64,000 bases of DNA from Heterobilharzia americana (GCA_944470555.2 OX104130.1:74529160-74593159); one strand, 5' to 3'. Positions 42,937-54,837 are shown, numbered from the stretch's first letter. Notes: generated by a model from the sequence alone, not told the origin. Made by a program: numbers and translations.

Positions 42937-43644
42937 TTAGTGTGTCGTTTTGGTGAATGGTGAAATGCATGTCGCTTTGTGGATATCCTTGTGCTTGAGC
43001 ACAGTGCCTCGAATCACCAAATGGTTGAATGCACAGAATTCTGCAAACAATTCTCTATTGTCGTTCATCACCTCAGCGAGTGCTTCTTGACCCATGGTTA
43101 GTTCTCTTCCTGTGTTGTCTGCTGCCAGTTTGGCATTCATGTCACACCACTCATTATAATGTTGATGTCGCCAACTGGGATGGGGTTTGTTTAGTGTTGA
43201 TTGCAGTTGTCTGTAGGATTGCTGGTTTTTCTGTTGTTGTGCATTATTTGTAGGTGTGTAGTGTAGCATTGTATGATTGTGACTTTTCTTCTTTTTGAGT
43301 TGAATGTTGCTGTCATGATCCTGTGTGAGTAGATTGTTTCCCACTGTATGAGAGAGAGCCTTCGATGGTGTTGGGGACATGATGATAGCCACTGGAAAAC
43401 TGAGTGTGCTGGTGGTTGTCGTGTGGGTGATAATATCGGAGTAGGTAATTGATTCTTCAGTTGACAGTTTGGAGAGTCCACTTCCATTCCATCTGCTTTT
43501 GCAAATTCCAAGCACTTCAATGTGATACCTCTTCATCTCGTTTGCAATGTGGGCAGCCTTGCTAGGTTGAAACATGGTGCGAAGATTCCATGTCGCCAGG
43601 TTTACTTTCTGTTTGATGGAGTTGAGAGAATTCACATCGGTCAA
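42937..43644 (-). CDS. RTE endonuclease region, open frame
   Basis: A 235-codon frame begins MTDVNSLNSIKQKVNLATWN and LRTMFQPSKAAHIANEMKRY, then HIEVLGICKSRWNGSGLSKL, the APE-type endonuclease N-terminus. It continues to ELFAEFCAFNHLVIRGTVLK and ends SPFTKTTH. It corresponds to the broken region 5594-6300 of copy 1. A complete RTE endonuclease is about this long, but the C-terminal catalytic SDH region lies in another frame downstream, so the protein is incomplete. Confidence 0.75.
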   Translation of the reverse strand: MTDVNSLNSIKQKVNLATWNLRTMFQPSKAAHIANEMKRYHIEVLGICKSRWNGSGLSKLSTEESITYSDIITHTTTTSTLSFPVAIIMSPTPSKALSHTVGNNLLTQDHDSNIQLKKKKSHNHTMLHYTPTNNAQQQKNQQSYRQLQSTLNKPHPSWRHQHYNEWCDMNAKLAADNTGRELTMGQEALAEVMNDNRELFAEFCAFNHLVIRGTVLKHKDIHKATCISPFTKTTH

Positions 43645-43868
43645 TTTGCTTGCTGAAGGCTTTCACCAACTGGCGTCATTTCGCCTCTCGGATTCCAGGG
43701 AGGAATAATTTTGTTATTATTTTTTATATTTTGTTTGTGCTTTGAAGTTTGTTTGGTGGTTAGATTTGTTTTCTGGGGTAGGTTTGGTAGCTGTATGCCC
43801 AATATTCTGTCATTATCCGGGCTTAGGAGTGGCTAGTAACTAGTGAAGTAGCTAACCAGGCGAGGTTA

Positions 43869-44098
43869 TAAGCCCGTCTATGATAAAGTTGAATAGGAAT
43901 GGAGAGAGTGTGCATCCTTGACGGATATCACTGGGCGTACACAGCTTACCTGACAACTCACCATGGGCTGTAACATGTACACGGGGTTCGAGTAAAGAGC
44001 CTTTATCAGTGACGTATTTATTTGGGACGCCCTTCATTGAGTGATAAAAGCGAGAGAGATTGAGAACGCATCCGCGGTAGGTAACACTCGACAACTAT
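43869..44098 (-). pseudogene. SR2-like RT fragment, minus strand
   Basis: The minus strand reads YRGCVLNLSRFYHSMKGVPN, HGELSGKLCTPSDIRQGCTL and SPFLFNFIIDGL, the RT block with RQGCxLSPFLFNF of SR2-type LINEs. The RTE copy 2 begins directly at its lower edge. Confidence 0.7.
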
Positions 44099-44720
44099 TT
44101 AGATTTATTAAGGATACCAACAAGAAGAAGACGATGTTTAGCGACACCATCACGGCGATAGATGGAACGCTGACCACTTCCCAGGACAAGCAACTAGAAC
44201 GTTGAGCAGAGCATTTTGAAGCACGGTCGAACTGACCTTCAACAACGTTTCGATGGTCCAGTTTTCAGCCTGAACCTGAATGAGGTGTAGATGTCGGTCC
44301 TCTAACTCTCTTTGAGGTTGAGAATGTTCTGTGGAATTTGAAACGATGGAAACCATTAAGACCTGATGGTTTGCTACCCGAAGTTTTTAAGGATGAAGGT
44401 AGGAAGTTGCTAATGAAAGTTGCAGAAGTACTAGGTAGTGTATAGGAATTATGTAATGCCGTCGGACTGGTGTACTTTGCTGGTCATTCCCTATAAAAAG
44501 AGAAAGAAATCTTCTTGCAACAACTATGAAGGAATTCGTTTGACTGATGTTGTGTCTAACATCCTAGCGGCCATAGGTATCCGAAGCTTAAGTGGAGCTC
44601 GAGAGAACCAGGTAGGTCTCAGGCCTATACGAGGGCGCATCGATAGAATATTCACCTTCAGACAAGTTGTCTCAGTATGGGGCTCAGCAGTACTCACCCG
44701 AAAGGAGTCGAGCTTAGGGT
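44099..44720 (+). pseudogene. SR2-like RT fragment, plus strand
   Basis: The plus strand reads TLTTSQDKQLER, AEHFEARSN, then LTLFEVENVLWNLKRWKP and DGLLPEVFKDEGRKLL, and further on SREPGRSQAYTRAHR-type pieces. This is the N-terminal part of the RT region (the WAEHFE..PDGLP type). It is inverted relative to the neighbouring fragment at 43869. Confidence 0.65.
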
Positions 44721-44724
44721 CGTG

Positions 44725-45775
44725 GTGAGCATGTTACCACTTATCCTATGGTCCAAAAATACTCAGTGAAGGCATTGGATGATGATTGCATCATGTACCG
44801 TGTTGATGGAAATAAAACAATGTCTAGTTTCATTTGAGGAAAAATAACTACGGGTTTAGGCAAGTGTCAGGCGTTTATTATTGTTGAGATCGGACCAAAC
44901 TTCCTTGTGAAACGTTGAAATTTCTTATTTCAAACACTGAAATTTGTCCAAATATAATTAAGTGACAATAACTAGTTTACAAAATATGAGAAGGATTCAG
45001 TCTTCTTTCGTAATTGCGCAACTAAAACCCATAATTAAATTAACCGTATTACCAGTCATGAGCACCCTTCTGTCCACTGCTGTTGACTTTCACTTGGCAA
45101 ACAAAAGCTCCTTTTCGAATGATTCATTTCATGGCACTATAATACATCTAGACTGGGGTCAAAAACACTTCGACTGTTTAGCACACTAACATCTTTGTGT
45201 AAAGATGTTTTCAATGAGTGTTTGTCAAAATAATTAATATTAAATTGTCCAGAGTCTACAGATGATGTGAATATTTGGCCAGTGAGCCGCCTAGTGATGG
45301 AAGGAGATAGCTTTTTTCTTGGATTATCGACAGGGACGAACACAGATGAAGAAATTGTACAAACAGGTTGAAAAGAGCATACTGGTTCCAGCTATCTTCG
45401 AATTTGGTTATTCTCATTATGATATGGCAGGTTTAAATGGATTTCATGACTATGGTAGACAGTAGATTCTTATGGTTTAAGGTTTGATATGGGTCATTTA
45501 GCCCCACTGGTTGAAGCATTCTCCTGCATGAATACTTGTTTGTTCGATGAGATCATGCATTGGGAATTTGTGGTTCTAATGTACATCTATTCCCAACTTT
45601 GTAGAGCTACTATCTTCACTTTTTGATATGGTTTCTAGTGACGAATTCATGTGAGAAGAAATCCTATAAAGTATTGTAGCACTTCTGAATTATCAAAGCC
45701 TAAGAATTTCCCTACTAGATGATACGTTATTTCTTACTTAAGACGCTTTTCCAGGCGATGCAACTTAGAGTACTA
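44725..45775. other. Unassigned region
   Basis: No recognisable gene or repeat; only short frames. Confidence 0.35.
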
Positions 45776-45779
45776 GAGG

Positions 45780-46125
45780 AGGATGGGCAGCTTGTTTCCT
45801 TTTTTGAGTCAGTGGTTTTCCCAGTTTAAAATGTGACACTGGCCACTTTCTGCGAATTTGACTCTCCTACACAAGTATTCTTCTGCCATAGAGTTTCATA
45901 TTATGACTGCCCCCTAACTTACCATCTTAGTAAGTTATCTGCTGCTATGGTTCACTGTTACCTTGACGTGGTGGTTCGGCTTGCATATCACAATGACTCA
46001 AGGAGTTATGGTGGTACAACGCTTGTTCCCTAGAGGTCCTATTGTACCAGAAAGGTCTGCTAGGTGGTGGTAAGAAGAAAAGCAGTTACTGTTGTTGTGT
46101 AAACTACTACACTGTGATGGGAGTC
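45780..46125 (+). repeat. Left arm of a 345-bp inverted repeat
   Basis: The reverse complement recurs at 48194-48540 with very few differences. The arm contains an identical 66-codon frame (MTLATFCEFDSPTQVFFCHR...) in both copies. Its ends are sharp: ATGGGCAGCTTG outside and CACTGTGATG inside. Confidence 0.92.
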
Positions 46126-46548
46126 TGAGAGCGAAGTCGTACTTCAGCTAGCTGGAGGAGGTGTGACAAACGTTTGAGAGTTCTCCAAATGACACTGATC
46201 GGTTGTTATTTCAAACATTATGTGCAAGTAAACGGTAATGTATTCATGAAACGTAAAGGTAGTATGAAAGTGTTATGGATCTAAATGTATGGATGTTTAA
46301 ATACTCAGCATGAAAACAGGATTTTCCAGTTCTATAAACGCTGATAAGAGATATCATTATACACTGAAGGATATTTATGCCGGAATGATACAATTAACAC
46401 TAAGACCCGCTGTGCAGGAAAAGGTGTCATCATTTCCCAAACTTGCTGGTATGACCAGAAGTTGTCACTAATGTTACCAGAAGATCAAACAAACGCTGTA
46501 CTTACATTCGTAAGGTATCATATAAAAAGTTGTCATAAAGTCTGGTAT

Positions 46549-47383
46549 TATTATTTTATTATTAGTCCATTGGGTTCCTGATGGAACATAGGGCTTCAGT
46601 AGCACGTCTCCAGTGAACTCTGTTCTCTGAAATCTTTTGAACCTGGCTACACGACAGCCCACAACCTCTCATTTCCTCCTCACACGATCTCCTCCATGTC
46701 ACCCTCGGACGTCCAACGCATCGCTTCCCATGGCGATTCCACTCGAGCGACTGGCCTGACGCTTGATGTCCCCAGTCGGTCTTCTCAGTGTATGCCCAAT
46801 ACAATACATCTCCACTTCCTTCTGCATATTTGTTGGGTGAAATGTTGTTGGTTGTTTCGATGCCAGATTTCCTTGTTGCTTATTATTTCTGGCCATCTGA
46901 GCTTCAGTAACGAGTGAGCGTAAGCAGTTGTTGGTGAATGTCTGTAGTTTGTTGGAAATGCCTTCCGTGACTCGCCAAGTCTCTGAACCATACAGAAGCA
47001 CTGACTTGACTGAATTGGTGTTGAAAATTCTGATGTTGTTCACGCTTTATGCTGAATGCAGAAGATCTCCACACTGGTTTCAGACTAATGAAGGCCTGTT
47101 TTGCTGTCTATCCAATCCTGTCTTTGATGTCCTCTTCTGTGCCTGTGTTGCCTGTAGTTGAAACAGTGCTTCCTAGATAGGTGTAGGAGGTTACTTCCTT
47201 TAAGTTTCTCCCCTTGATGGTGATTGGAGTTTTTTGTTGTTGGTTGGGTATCTTCATCACCTCTGTCTTCTCTATATTCACTTGAAGTCACGTCTTCGCT
47301 GCCTCTTGTGTCAACTTGTTAGTTTTCTCCTGTAGATCTTCAAGTTTGTGTGACATCAGGCACAAGTCATCGGCGAAATCCAG
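46549..47383 (-). mobile_element. 5'-truncated RTE copy (~835 bp)
   Basis: 3' end at ATTAGTCCATTGGGTTCC. The 5' end stops at the FADD codons (CGGCGAAATCCA on the plus strand). A 12-bp target duplication with one mismatch, AAAGTCTGGTAT and AAAGTCTTGTAT, flanks it (46537-46548, 47384-47395). The minus-strand frames include MARNNKQQGNLA and GHTLRRPTGDI. Confidence 0.85.
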
Positions 47384-47399
47384 AAAGTCTTGTATATTT

Positions 47400-48190
47400 C
47401 TTCTGAAACGGCATCGAATTCATATTCATTTACTTTAGTTATTGTTAGCTCCTCTTCTAAATGACCAGAAGTAATACTTACCAGATACTCCCAATGGAAA
47501 ATTCGCAAATTGAACAGTGAGAAAGCTTTACAGTTGCATAGGAATACCAAATATGTTATTCATCGATAGGTAAACTCATTTTACCGAGACAATTTGCGTG
47601 ATCGGCGTAAAAGATATTGCTTTCCGTCTCATATTACACGCAGCCCCATGTTATCCGCAGTCAAATGGTCTGGCATAACTGTTAATGCGAATATTGAAGA
47701 GTGCTAGTACTTCTATGAATCCCAGGAATTTCGAAAAATTTGGGGATTGTGTCAATAATTTCCTACTTTATTATGGAAATTCAGAAGATACACCCATTGA
47801 TGAAAATCTTTCTAAGCTTCTGAAATCCGGAATACTTCAGAAACATTTTATATCTATGGTTTTCTTGCATGTTCTCAAGCATCGAAGTGATTATTGACCG
47901 TGAGTGGTTATTATACTTCAAGATATTTACAATGAAATGGCCAAGATAAAGCGCATAGAAGGCTGCTATGTTCATAGCACAACCATTGGTCAGATGAAAA
48001 TTAATCGTGATCGTTCTGTGGTTAACGCTCTTTATAAAAGTGGATATCAGTAGTGTACAGCGGGAAACTCTTGAAGGGATAATGATCGACTAGCTTAGAT
48101 TTACGAGAGAAGAGGATGCAACATGAAGTAGAAATACAGAGGACAAGGAAAATGCACACTGGAGTCTTAGATAAGGAGAATGTTTGCAGA
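47400..48190. other. Unassigned region inside the inverted repeat
   Basis: Contains a 70-codon frame at 47685 (+) with NPRNFEKFGDCVNNFLLYYG, which I cannot place. Nothing else is recognised. Confidence 0.3.
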
Positions 48191-48193
48191 TGT

Positions 48194-48540
48194 GACTCGC
48201 ATCACAGTGTAGTAGTTTACACAACAACAGTAACTGCTTTTCTTCTTACCACCACCTAGCAGACCTTTCTGGTACAATAGGACCTCTAGGGAACAAGCGT
48301 TGTACCACCATAACTCCTTGAGTCATTGTGATATGCAAGCCGAACCACCACGTCAAGGTAACAGTGAACCATAGCAGCAGATAACTTACTAAGATGGTAA
48401 GTTAGGGGGCAGTCATAATATGAAACTCTATGGCAGAAGAATACTTGTGTAGGAGAGTCAAATTCGCAGAAAGTGGCCAGTGTCACATTTTAAACTGGGA
48501 AAACCACTGACTCAAAAAAGGAAACAAGCTGCTCATCCTA
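48194..48540 (-). repeat. Right arm of the 345-bp inverted repeat
   Basis: Reverse complement of 45780-46125. The 2.07-kb spacer contains an RTE insertion at 46549-47383. Confidence 0.92.
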
Positions 48541-48714
48541 CTAATCCATGCCCAGTAATCCTGAAACTATTCGATCACTTTATGATGGGAATAAATGCGA
48601 ATAGTTTTGTAAAAGGAGTGCTATTATCAGAGTGCGTGCCTGATTTAACGGTCAAGTTTTCAAGTCTCCTTTTTCTTAGTCAGGAAGTTTCCTATTCAGT
48701 ATTTCAAACTACTT

Positions 48715-49702
48715 GTAGGAGTAAGACAAGGTTGCCACCTACTACCATCGATCATCTTCCTGATTGTCGTCGACTAAACTAGACTGGGTCATGCAACAAA
48801 CTGTGACGAGCGATAAAAGGGACATACGCTGTTTGAGCGATAAATACATCCTAGATCTGCCAGTGATGATGATTTATGTCTTATGTCTCACAAACTCGAA
48901 GATCTACAGGCAAAAACCAACAAGTTGACAGAAGAGGTAGTGAGGGAACGTAGAGAAGATAGAGGTGATGAAGATATCCAACCAACAACAATAACAAGCA
49001 CCAATCAACATCAACGGGAGAAATCTAAAGGAAGTAGTGTCTTTTACCTACATAGGAAAGACAGCATCGTTTGAAATACACGCGGCGGCACAGATGACGA
49101 TGTCAAAGCCAGGATCGAAAAGACAGCAAGATAGGCCTTTCTTGACTAATCTGAAGTCAGTGTGGAGATCTACTACACTCAACTCAGCATAAAGACTGAA
49201 CGGGATCCAGATTCTAAACACTAATCTCAGTCAAGTGAGTCAGTGCTTCTGTGTGATGGTTCAGAGACTCGGCCCAACACGAAAAGCATTTCCAACAAAC
49301 TACAGACATTCATCAACAGCTGCCGTCTACGCTCACTCACTCGATAGTGAAGATCAGATAGATGGCCAGAATAATAAGAATAAACAACAAGGAAATTTGG
49401 CAACGAAGCAAGAATCTATCGTCTAGCAAACATGCAGAAGAAAGTGGAGATGGATTGGGCATACACTGAGAATGCCGATTGGGGAAATCACGCGCCACGC
49501 CAGGCACTAGAGTGGAAGTCAAATGGGAAACGACGAGTTGGGTGTATGAGTGGAGGATGACATGGAGGAGATGATGTGTGAGGAGGAAATGAAAGTTTGT
49601 GGGCAGTTGTGGAGCCAAGTTAAGAAGACTTCAGAGAAGAGAGTGAAGTGCCAACGTGCTACTGAAGCCATATGTTTTAATAGGAACGCAAGGGACAAAT
49701 AA
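48715..49702 (+). pseudogene. 5'-truncated RTE copy
   Basis: VRQGCHLLPSIIFL-type RT block B at the start, then MSHKLEDLQAKTNKLTEE and VQRLGPTRKAFPTNYRHSS. It ends with GGAACGCAAGGGACAAATAA. It belongs to the same subfamily as 54838-55772 and 58573-59275. Confidence 0.8.
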
Positions 49703-50200
49703 TTATAATAATCGGTAACTACTTGTAAGTAGTTAAAGTTGTAGACCCAAAATAAGCGGCATTTGAGAAACAACCCGTACCATTGAAAAATAAGATAATG
49801 AAATGAGAAAAAGTAGTTGTTATGATTAAAAAAAGTGGTTATAATGATAATTATTGCGATTGTGATCATAGGAAAATAGTGTTTGTCATCATGTTCAAAA
49901 AGGTTAGGTAGCTGCTTAGTGAAGATTTTGTTCACAAGGACTTCTTTTTGATTGAATTGCTTTCAAGTCTGATAATTTCAAAGTTTGCATAGGAAGGATA
50001 TAAATAATTCCATGTTTTAATGTTTAACAAAGAATAGAATATTGAAAATGAAAATCTTGATAACTGCTAACCTAAACCATCTGGAAAAAAAATACATGAA
50101 GGTTATTTGAATGAAATTTAATAATATTTGTATATAGTCATGTATATGTTTGTGCATAGTTTCTATCTAATAGTTATCTTCATATGAACACTTTTATATT

Positions 50201-50291
50201 TCATCGACAACATGTATTCTTTCTTGTAATTTCTTCCTTTTTCAAATTGTGAAGTGTATGAAGTTCATAAACTTCTTTTTCTTTAAGTTTT
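50201..50291 (-). CDS. Rab-type GTPase, last exon (prenylation motif)
   Basis: A minus-strand exon with acceptor AAAAATTAAG preceded by a long pyrimidine tract. Its first base completes the AG of the previous exon as an Arg codon, then KLKEKEVYELHTLHNLKKEE and ITRKNTCCR before TGA. The pair of cysteines near the end (CCR) is a standard Rab double-geranylgeranylation signal, which anchors the protein to membranes. The lysine- and glutamate-rich run is a normal hypervariable tail. Confidence 0.82.
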
Positions 50292-50494
50292 CTTAATTTT
50301 TGAAAATAGAATAAAGAAAGAGAATTTATTCAGATATTCATTCGTAGAAAAGTATTCTTATAAATGTTTAAGAATATAGAGAGATTTTTGTAAACTAAAT
50401 GGTACCTTTGTAACAATTATACTCGTCATTAGACAAGGTTATGAAGTAGACTCAACGATTGTCTAGGTGATAATGCATAACCCTTAGAAGTATC

Positions 50495-51195
50495 CTTGAG
50501 TGATGAAGATACCCAGCGAACAACAGCATCGACAACAAACACCATCAACAGTAACGAGTTAAAGGAAGTAGTCTCTTTCACCTTCCTAGACAAGGCAGCA
50601 TCATTTCAAATACAAGCGGTGGCACAGTTGAGGATGTCAAAACCAGGATCGGAAATACAGCAAGACAGGCCTTCATTAATCTGAAATCAGTATGGAGATC
50701 TACTGCATTCGTCATAAAGAACAAGATCCGGATCTTCAATACCAATGTCGTCAGCGCTGCTATATGGTTCAGAAACGTGGCGCGTCACGAAAAGCATTTC
50801 CAACAAACTATAGACATTCATCAACAGTTGCCGTCTACGCTTACTCACTCGATACTGAACATCAAATAGATGGCCAGAATAAACAATAAGGAACTCTGGC
50901 TGGCTGGCAACGAAATAACCTATCACCCAACAAATATGCAGAAGAAAGTGAAGATGGATTGGGCTGACTGGGGACATCACACGCCACGCCAGGCACTAGA
51001 GTGGAATCCAAAGGAGAAACGACGAGTTGGGCGTATGAGTGGAGGATGACATGGAGGAGATGGTATGTGAAGAAGAAATGAAAGCTTACGGGCAGTTGTG
51101 GAGCCAGGTTGAAAAGACTGCAGAAAAGAGAGTGCAATAGAGGCGTGCTACTGATGTCCATGTTCCACTAGGAACCCAAGGGGAAAATAATGATA
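50495..51195 (+). pseudogene. 5'-truncated RTE copy in a Rab intron
   Basis: LKEVVSFTFLDKAASFQIQA, MVQKRGASRKAFPTNYRHSS and the 3' end AGGAACCCAAGGGGAAAATA. It is on the opposite strand to the Rab gene, between its last two exons. Confidence 0.8.
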
Positions 51196-51544
51196 AATAA
51201 TATATCTAATCAGTTGGTTGAAAATACTTTTGAAATTGTTCGTAAAATGAACTTTTTTTTTTAAATACCTGGAATTTGGATAGTCTTTATGCTACTCCAT
51301 TTTTATACTAATAAATTTCCGTTGAAGACAACTTGACCAAAAAACCAGTTGTGTATCTCTGTCCATCTGATACTAACAAAATACACATCGTTGGACATCA
51401 ACATTACTATTGCATACGTCGAATAAAGGCACTCTTAGATAAGTTATAAACATGCCTGGCTTAGGAAACTAGGTTTTATGTAACATACTGTCTAGTGTTA
51501 GCTATTGTGAGTCAATCAGCAGGAAATCTGGCTTAATCTAACTT

Positions 51545-52105
51545 TCGTGCTTGTCGACGCTCATCAGCAAAGCTGCCGAGGCACATCTGCTGACGGGAGC
51601 TCAAGTTTTTGCCAACGATCACCTAAGTGATATACTGGTTAATTCTGTAAATTTATTAGTTTCTAAGTGGTTGCAGATGCACATCAATAAACAGTATCAT
51701 GATCGAATCATCGCAGAAACAGCCTTCAGGCACCTAAAATTGGTGAAAATACACTGTATTTGCGTGCTCTGTGGTACAACTCAGCCTCTACTTTTACTAT
51801 TTATTAATCCTTGAATTTTACCAATTCTTCTTTATTGTTCCCTTTTGATGTTTCCTGGTCTACTGAAAAACGACTATGTTATTTTGCCTAGGGTTTTGAA
51901 AGGCGTCAGTAGGATGAGTGGTTTGCCTTTGGCTCAACTGATTAACACTATAGTTGGCAGACACTTAAATTCTAGCAGACAACCTAATTCAGTAATTTTA
52001 ACTGCCACTCAGCATCCACTTCATTCACATCTCTCTCCTGGCAAGTATATTATGCGAAGAAAAAAGTGTTCGAACAGAACTCACCAGATTTGCAACAATA
52101 AGTAG
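51545..52105 (+). other. Open plus-strand region, product unknown
   Basis: Two frames: STLISKAAEAHLLTGAQVFA and NDHLSDILVNSVNLLVSKWL up to 51814, then LPRVLKGVSRMSGLPLAQLI and NTIVGRHLNSSRQP up to 52105. They look more protein-like than most chance frames, but I recognise no family. It lies antisense in a Rab intron, so it could be an unknown retroelement or an independent exon. Confidence 0.25.
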
Positions 52106-52201
52106 TCTATTTCCAATATTTTAATTGCCAATGTAAACTTTTCTCAATATATTTTTCCTTTATATTATTTAGATTTTTATAATAACACCATTTGCAATGT
52201 C

Positions 52202-52202
<1 letters not shown>

Positions 52203-52257
<55 letters not shown>
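52203..52257. repeat. (TA)n microsatellite
   Basis: About 55 bp of pure TA repeat in the Rab intron, just below exon 52552-52628. Confidence 0.97.
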
Positions 52258-52261
<4 letters not shown>

Positions 52262-52551
52262 TGGAATAAAGTGAGTATTATCATTGTTATTTCCTAGTTT
52301 GGTTCCTATATTAAAGGCTTGACTGCTAAAATTTCATCAATACTACGTTTGTATTACTTAGGCGAGAAATCAGTTAACCTCTTATGCAAATATACTTTGA
52401 ATTTCTGCAAGACAATTCAATCATAGCAACTATGAAGTAGCTCAGTTTATAATTATTCTGTTGACAGTGTTTTACATTACGATCGGTGATAAATTTCGGG
52501 CTTATATCATAAATGTATCATGAGAAGTCACAGTATAAAAATGAGTCTCAC

Positions 52552-52628
52552 CTTGCCAATACTGTGAATGCCTCTTCAATATTTTCCCCAGTTTTCGCAC
52601 TGACTTCAAAACACATCGTCTTATATGC
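52552..52628 (-). CDS. Rab-type GTPase, penultimate exon (SAK motif)
   Basis: A 77-nt minus-strand exon with acceptor CATAG and donor GTGAGA. It encodes AYKTMCFEVSAKTGENIEEA and FTVLA plus the first two bases of Arg. SAK is the G5 box that contacts the guanine base, and the following TGENIEEAF..LAR is a Rab family signature. The phase agrees with exons on both sides. Confidence 0.9.
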
Positions 52629-52734
52629 CTATGGTACATAAAAAAAAACATAACTGTAAGTATTATAAATTATGAATAGACAAACAGAAAGAGTGATATA
52701 AAGCGAAGTGAGGTTAAGACCTAGTGATTAACTT

Positions 52735-52810
52735 TGCCTCGTAGCTCAACCGGCAGAACACTTCACCAGTAATCCGAAGGTCACTGGTTCCATTTCAGAT
52801 CCAATCATCA
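52735..52810 (+). repeat. tRNA-like SINE head in a Rab intron
   Basis: TGCCTCGTAGCTCAACCGGC (A-box type), then AGGTCACTGGTTCCATTTC (B-box type) and a tail ATCATCATCTTGTG. It is related to the units at 1681 and 63560. Confidence 0.6.
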
Positions 52811-53219
52811 TCTTGTGTAGACATTAGAATATGTAGAATTTCTTTACGGGCAGTCTGTAAGAACATTGAATTTCTGATGTCCATACATCTGTATTCTAAG
52901 AAACTGTAGTTAGTCAATCACCATATACAGTTAATATATTATCAAATACTAACATGTTTCAAAAAGATAGACAAGAGAACTATATTGTTTTCAACTAGAT
53001 GTCATCAGGCTTTATTCTAATGTACACAGCCTTTCGTATTTTTTGTATAAAATATAAACCGATTAATGATGCCAACAGTGTGGGTTATGCAAGTTTAGAA
53101 TAATAAGAATGCTTGTAGCATAAGTGATGATAAATATGTTGAACATTAACATGACAATATAAACAATTTAAGTGGTGATATTAAATATAAACGAGGTTTA
53201 GGTAGGCGTTGATTCAACT

Positions 53220-53830
53220 GGATAAACCGCATCTGGACCGATGATACGAAGGAGGAAGAAACCAACTTACTGACGACAATACTGATACATAATGGCTACC
53301 CATTGAAATTTATAGACAAGTGGAAAAGTTGTATTTTATTGAAAAGTATTCAGTGTTCCGCTGCTAAAAAAAATATCTACATCTCATTATCACTTAGAAG
53401 TGATTCACACAGCTTTACTGTAAGAAAAACAGGGCTTAGATCAGGTATCTGTAAAACATATTATGCAGCCATGGTCATGCTTGTCGAGAAGACAAAGTCC
53501 ATGTCACAACACAAACGATTGCATCATATCTCACTGTGTTTATCAATTTACATGTATGTGTGTACGAACATGGATTGGGAGTAGTAATCGTGATATTCAG
53601 TTGAGGATAATTGAACATGTACCTACGTGGCTTCAGAAACAAATGACTTCAACAGATCCGATAAGTGCAGATGACAAACGTCCGTCTTCATCTGCTGGTA
53701 AACACATACTAGAAACGACTCATATAGTGGACATGAAAACAGCTTTTAAAGTATTAGATAAAAGTGGTCAGGGTTGAGGGCTTAAATCTATTGAAACTCT
53801 TGTCATCTGTAAATTCAAACCACCTTTATG
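53220..53830 (+). pseudogene. Penelope-like relic: linker and GIY-YIG endonuclease
   Basis: Near 53260 the plus strand gives LTTILIHNGYPLKFIDKW, equivalent to the SSNGYPETFL linker of the element at 8704. From 53520 come CIISHCVYQFTCMCVRTWIG, SSNRDIQLRIIEHVPTWLQK and GKHILETTHIVDM, the GIY-YIG domain, with the first Y-I-G read as TWIG. The frames shift at about 53460. It lies antisense in a Rab intron. Confidence 0.75.
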
Positions 53831-54074
53831 TATATAGAAATAATTTGTACTCACAATGAACCTACTTCTGTAGTATTGATTTTAATTTTCATACCAAGTG
53901 TGTTGTAATTAAGATTTTTTTTTCTCTGCCCTTCCTATGTTTCCTGTTGACTTTATTGACCCTTTTCGTAAATTTTCATATAAATAGTTCGACAAGATCA
54001 AGTGTGTTTAGATTATTCGAAATGTATAGCACTAATACCATCACACATGTTTCAGATAGTCTTCGTCTTCTTAT

Positions 54075-54322
54075 TACGTTGGTTAGGTATATTTTGTATT
54101 TGTGTAAGTCACAGCGAGTTTGAAATCAAACAGTTCCAATGTTTCGTATGGGAGACTAGTCCCAGCTTCTTCAGACAAATAATCCAAATTAAAAGGTCAA
54201 GGACATATATAAATGAATCGAAAAAACGTGTAATTAGTCTCCTTGTCCAATCCTCTTCGTATAGTCATTGTCTTTTTAAAATATGATTACTAATCCTTCA
54301 GTGTGAGATTGTACGTCTCTTG

Positions 54323-54358
<36 letters not shown>

Positions 54359-54465
54359 GTTACCATTCATATTCTCCTTGATTGTGAATATCAGACAAAA
54401 AAGGGTCACAAGTAGCATGATAGTCACGGGGTAATTTTATAAGTACAATGGAACAAATCTGTTTT
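54075..54465 (+). repeat. Left arm of a ~390-bp inverted repeat, probable Penelope pseudo-LTR
   Basis: From GTATATTTTGTATTTGTG to AAGTACAATGGA the sequence recurs inverted at 55803-56172. It begins about 250 bp after the GIY-YIG frame at 53220-53780. It includes a (TG)n run at 54325-54359 that is shorter in the other arm. Confidence 0.85.
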
Positions 54466-54837
54466 CAACAAATCGGCATTCACGCTGCACTCTACAGAAC
54501 TGGGCCACAAAATTGAGTTTGACGGGACCAAGGTTCTCCAAAAAAATTTTGGGTCATACCAAGAAAGATTGACAGCTGAAGTCCTACATATAGTGCGAAT
54601 GGAGACAATCTCAACAGACGAGATGGAGTACAGTTAGCTGTCTTTTAGGCATTACTAACTAGTAAGCACAAAGAGTGACTGCAACATTTGCTGTCAACAC
54701 CAGTCTCAATTTCATCATCTCTGCACCACCATCAACACAACATGGGTTGACTTGATCCGTCATTATCATTATTACTATCACTCATTTTCACTCTATTCTG
54801 GCAAATTAATGAAAAATTCACCAATACTACTCAGCTT

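Larger units (their letters stand above)
40497..43868 (-). mobile_element. Full-length RTE-type LINE, copy 2
   Basis: It runs from AACCTCGCCTGG near 43868 to the 3' end at about 40497 (TTATTATAATTATTTGTCCC on the plus strand), about 3.37 kb. It is collinear with copy 1 throughout, with high similarity. It lies about 430 bp after the LYAR stop codon in opposite orientation. The pol frame is interrupted in several places, but its endonuclease part is open. Confidence 0.9.

Noticed and set aside
45833..46033. A conserved 66-codon gene, because the same frame occurs twice.
   Set aside because: Both frames lie in the arms of one inverted repeat, so the identity reflects duplication of the DNA and gives no evidence of coding selection.
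54140..54180. A hammerhead in the 54075-54465 arm (minus strand CTGAAGA...GAAAC).
   Set aside because: Stem II is displaced from the core by unpaired bases, and no proper cleavage-site stem follows; only the likeness to Penelope terminal repeats is kept.
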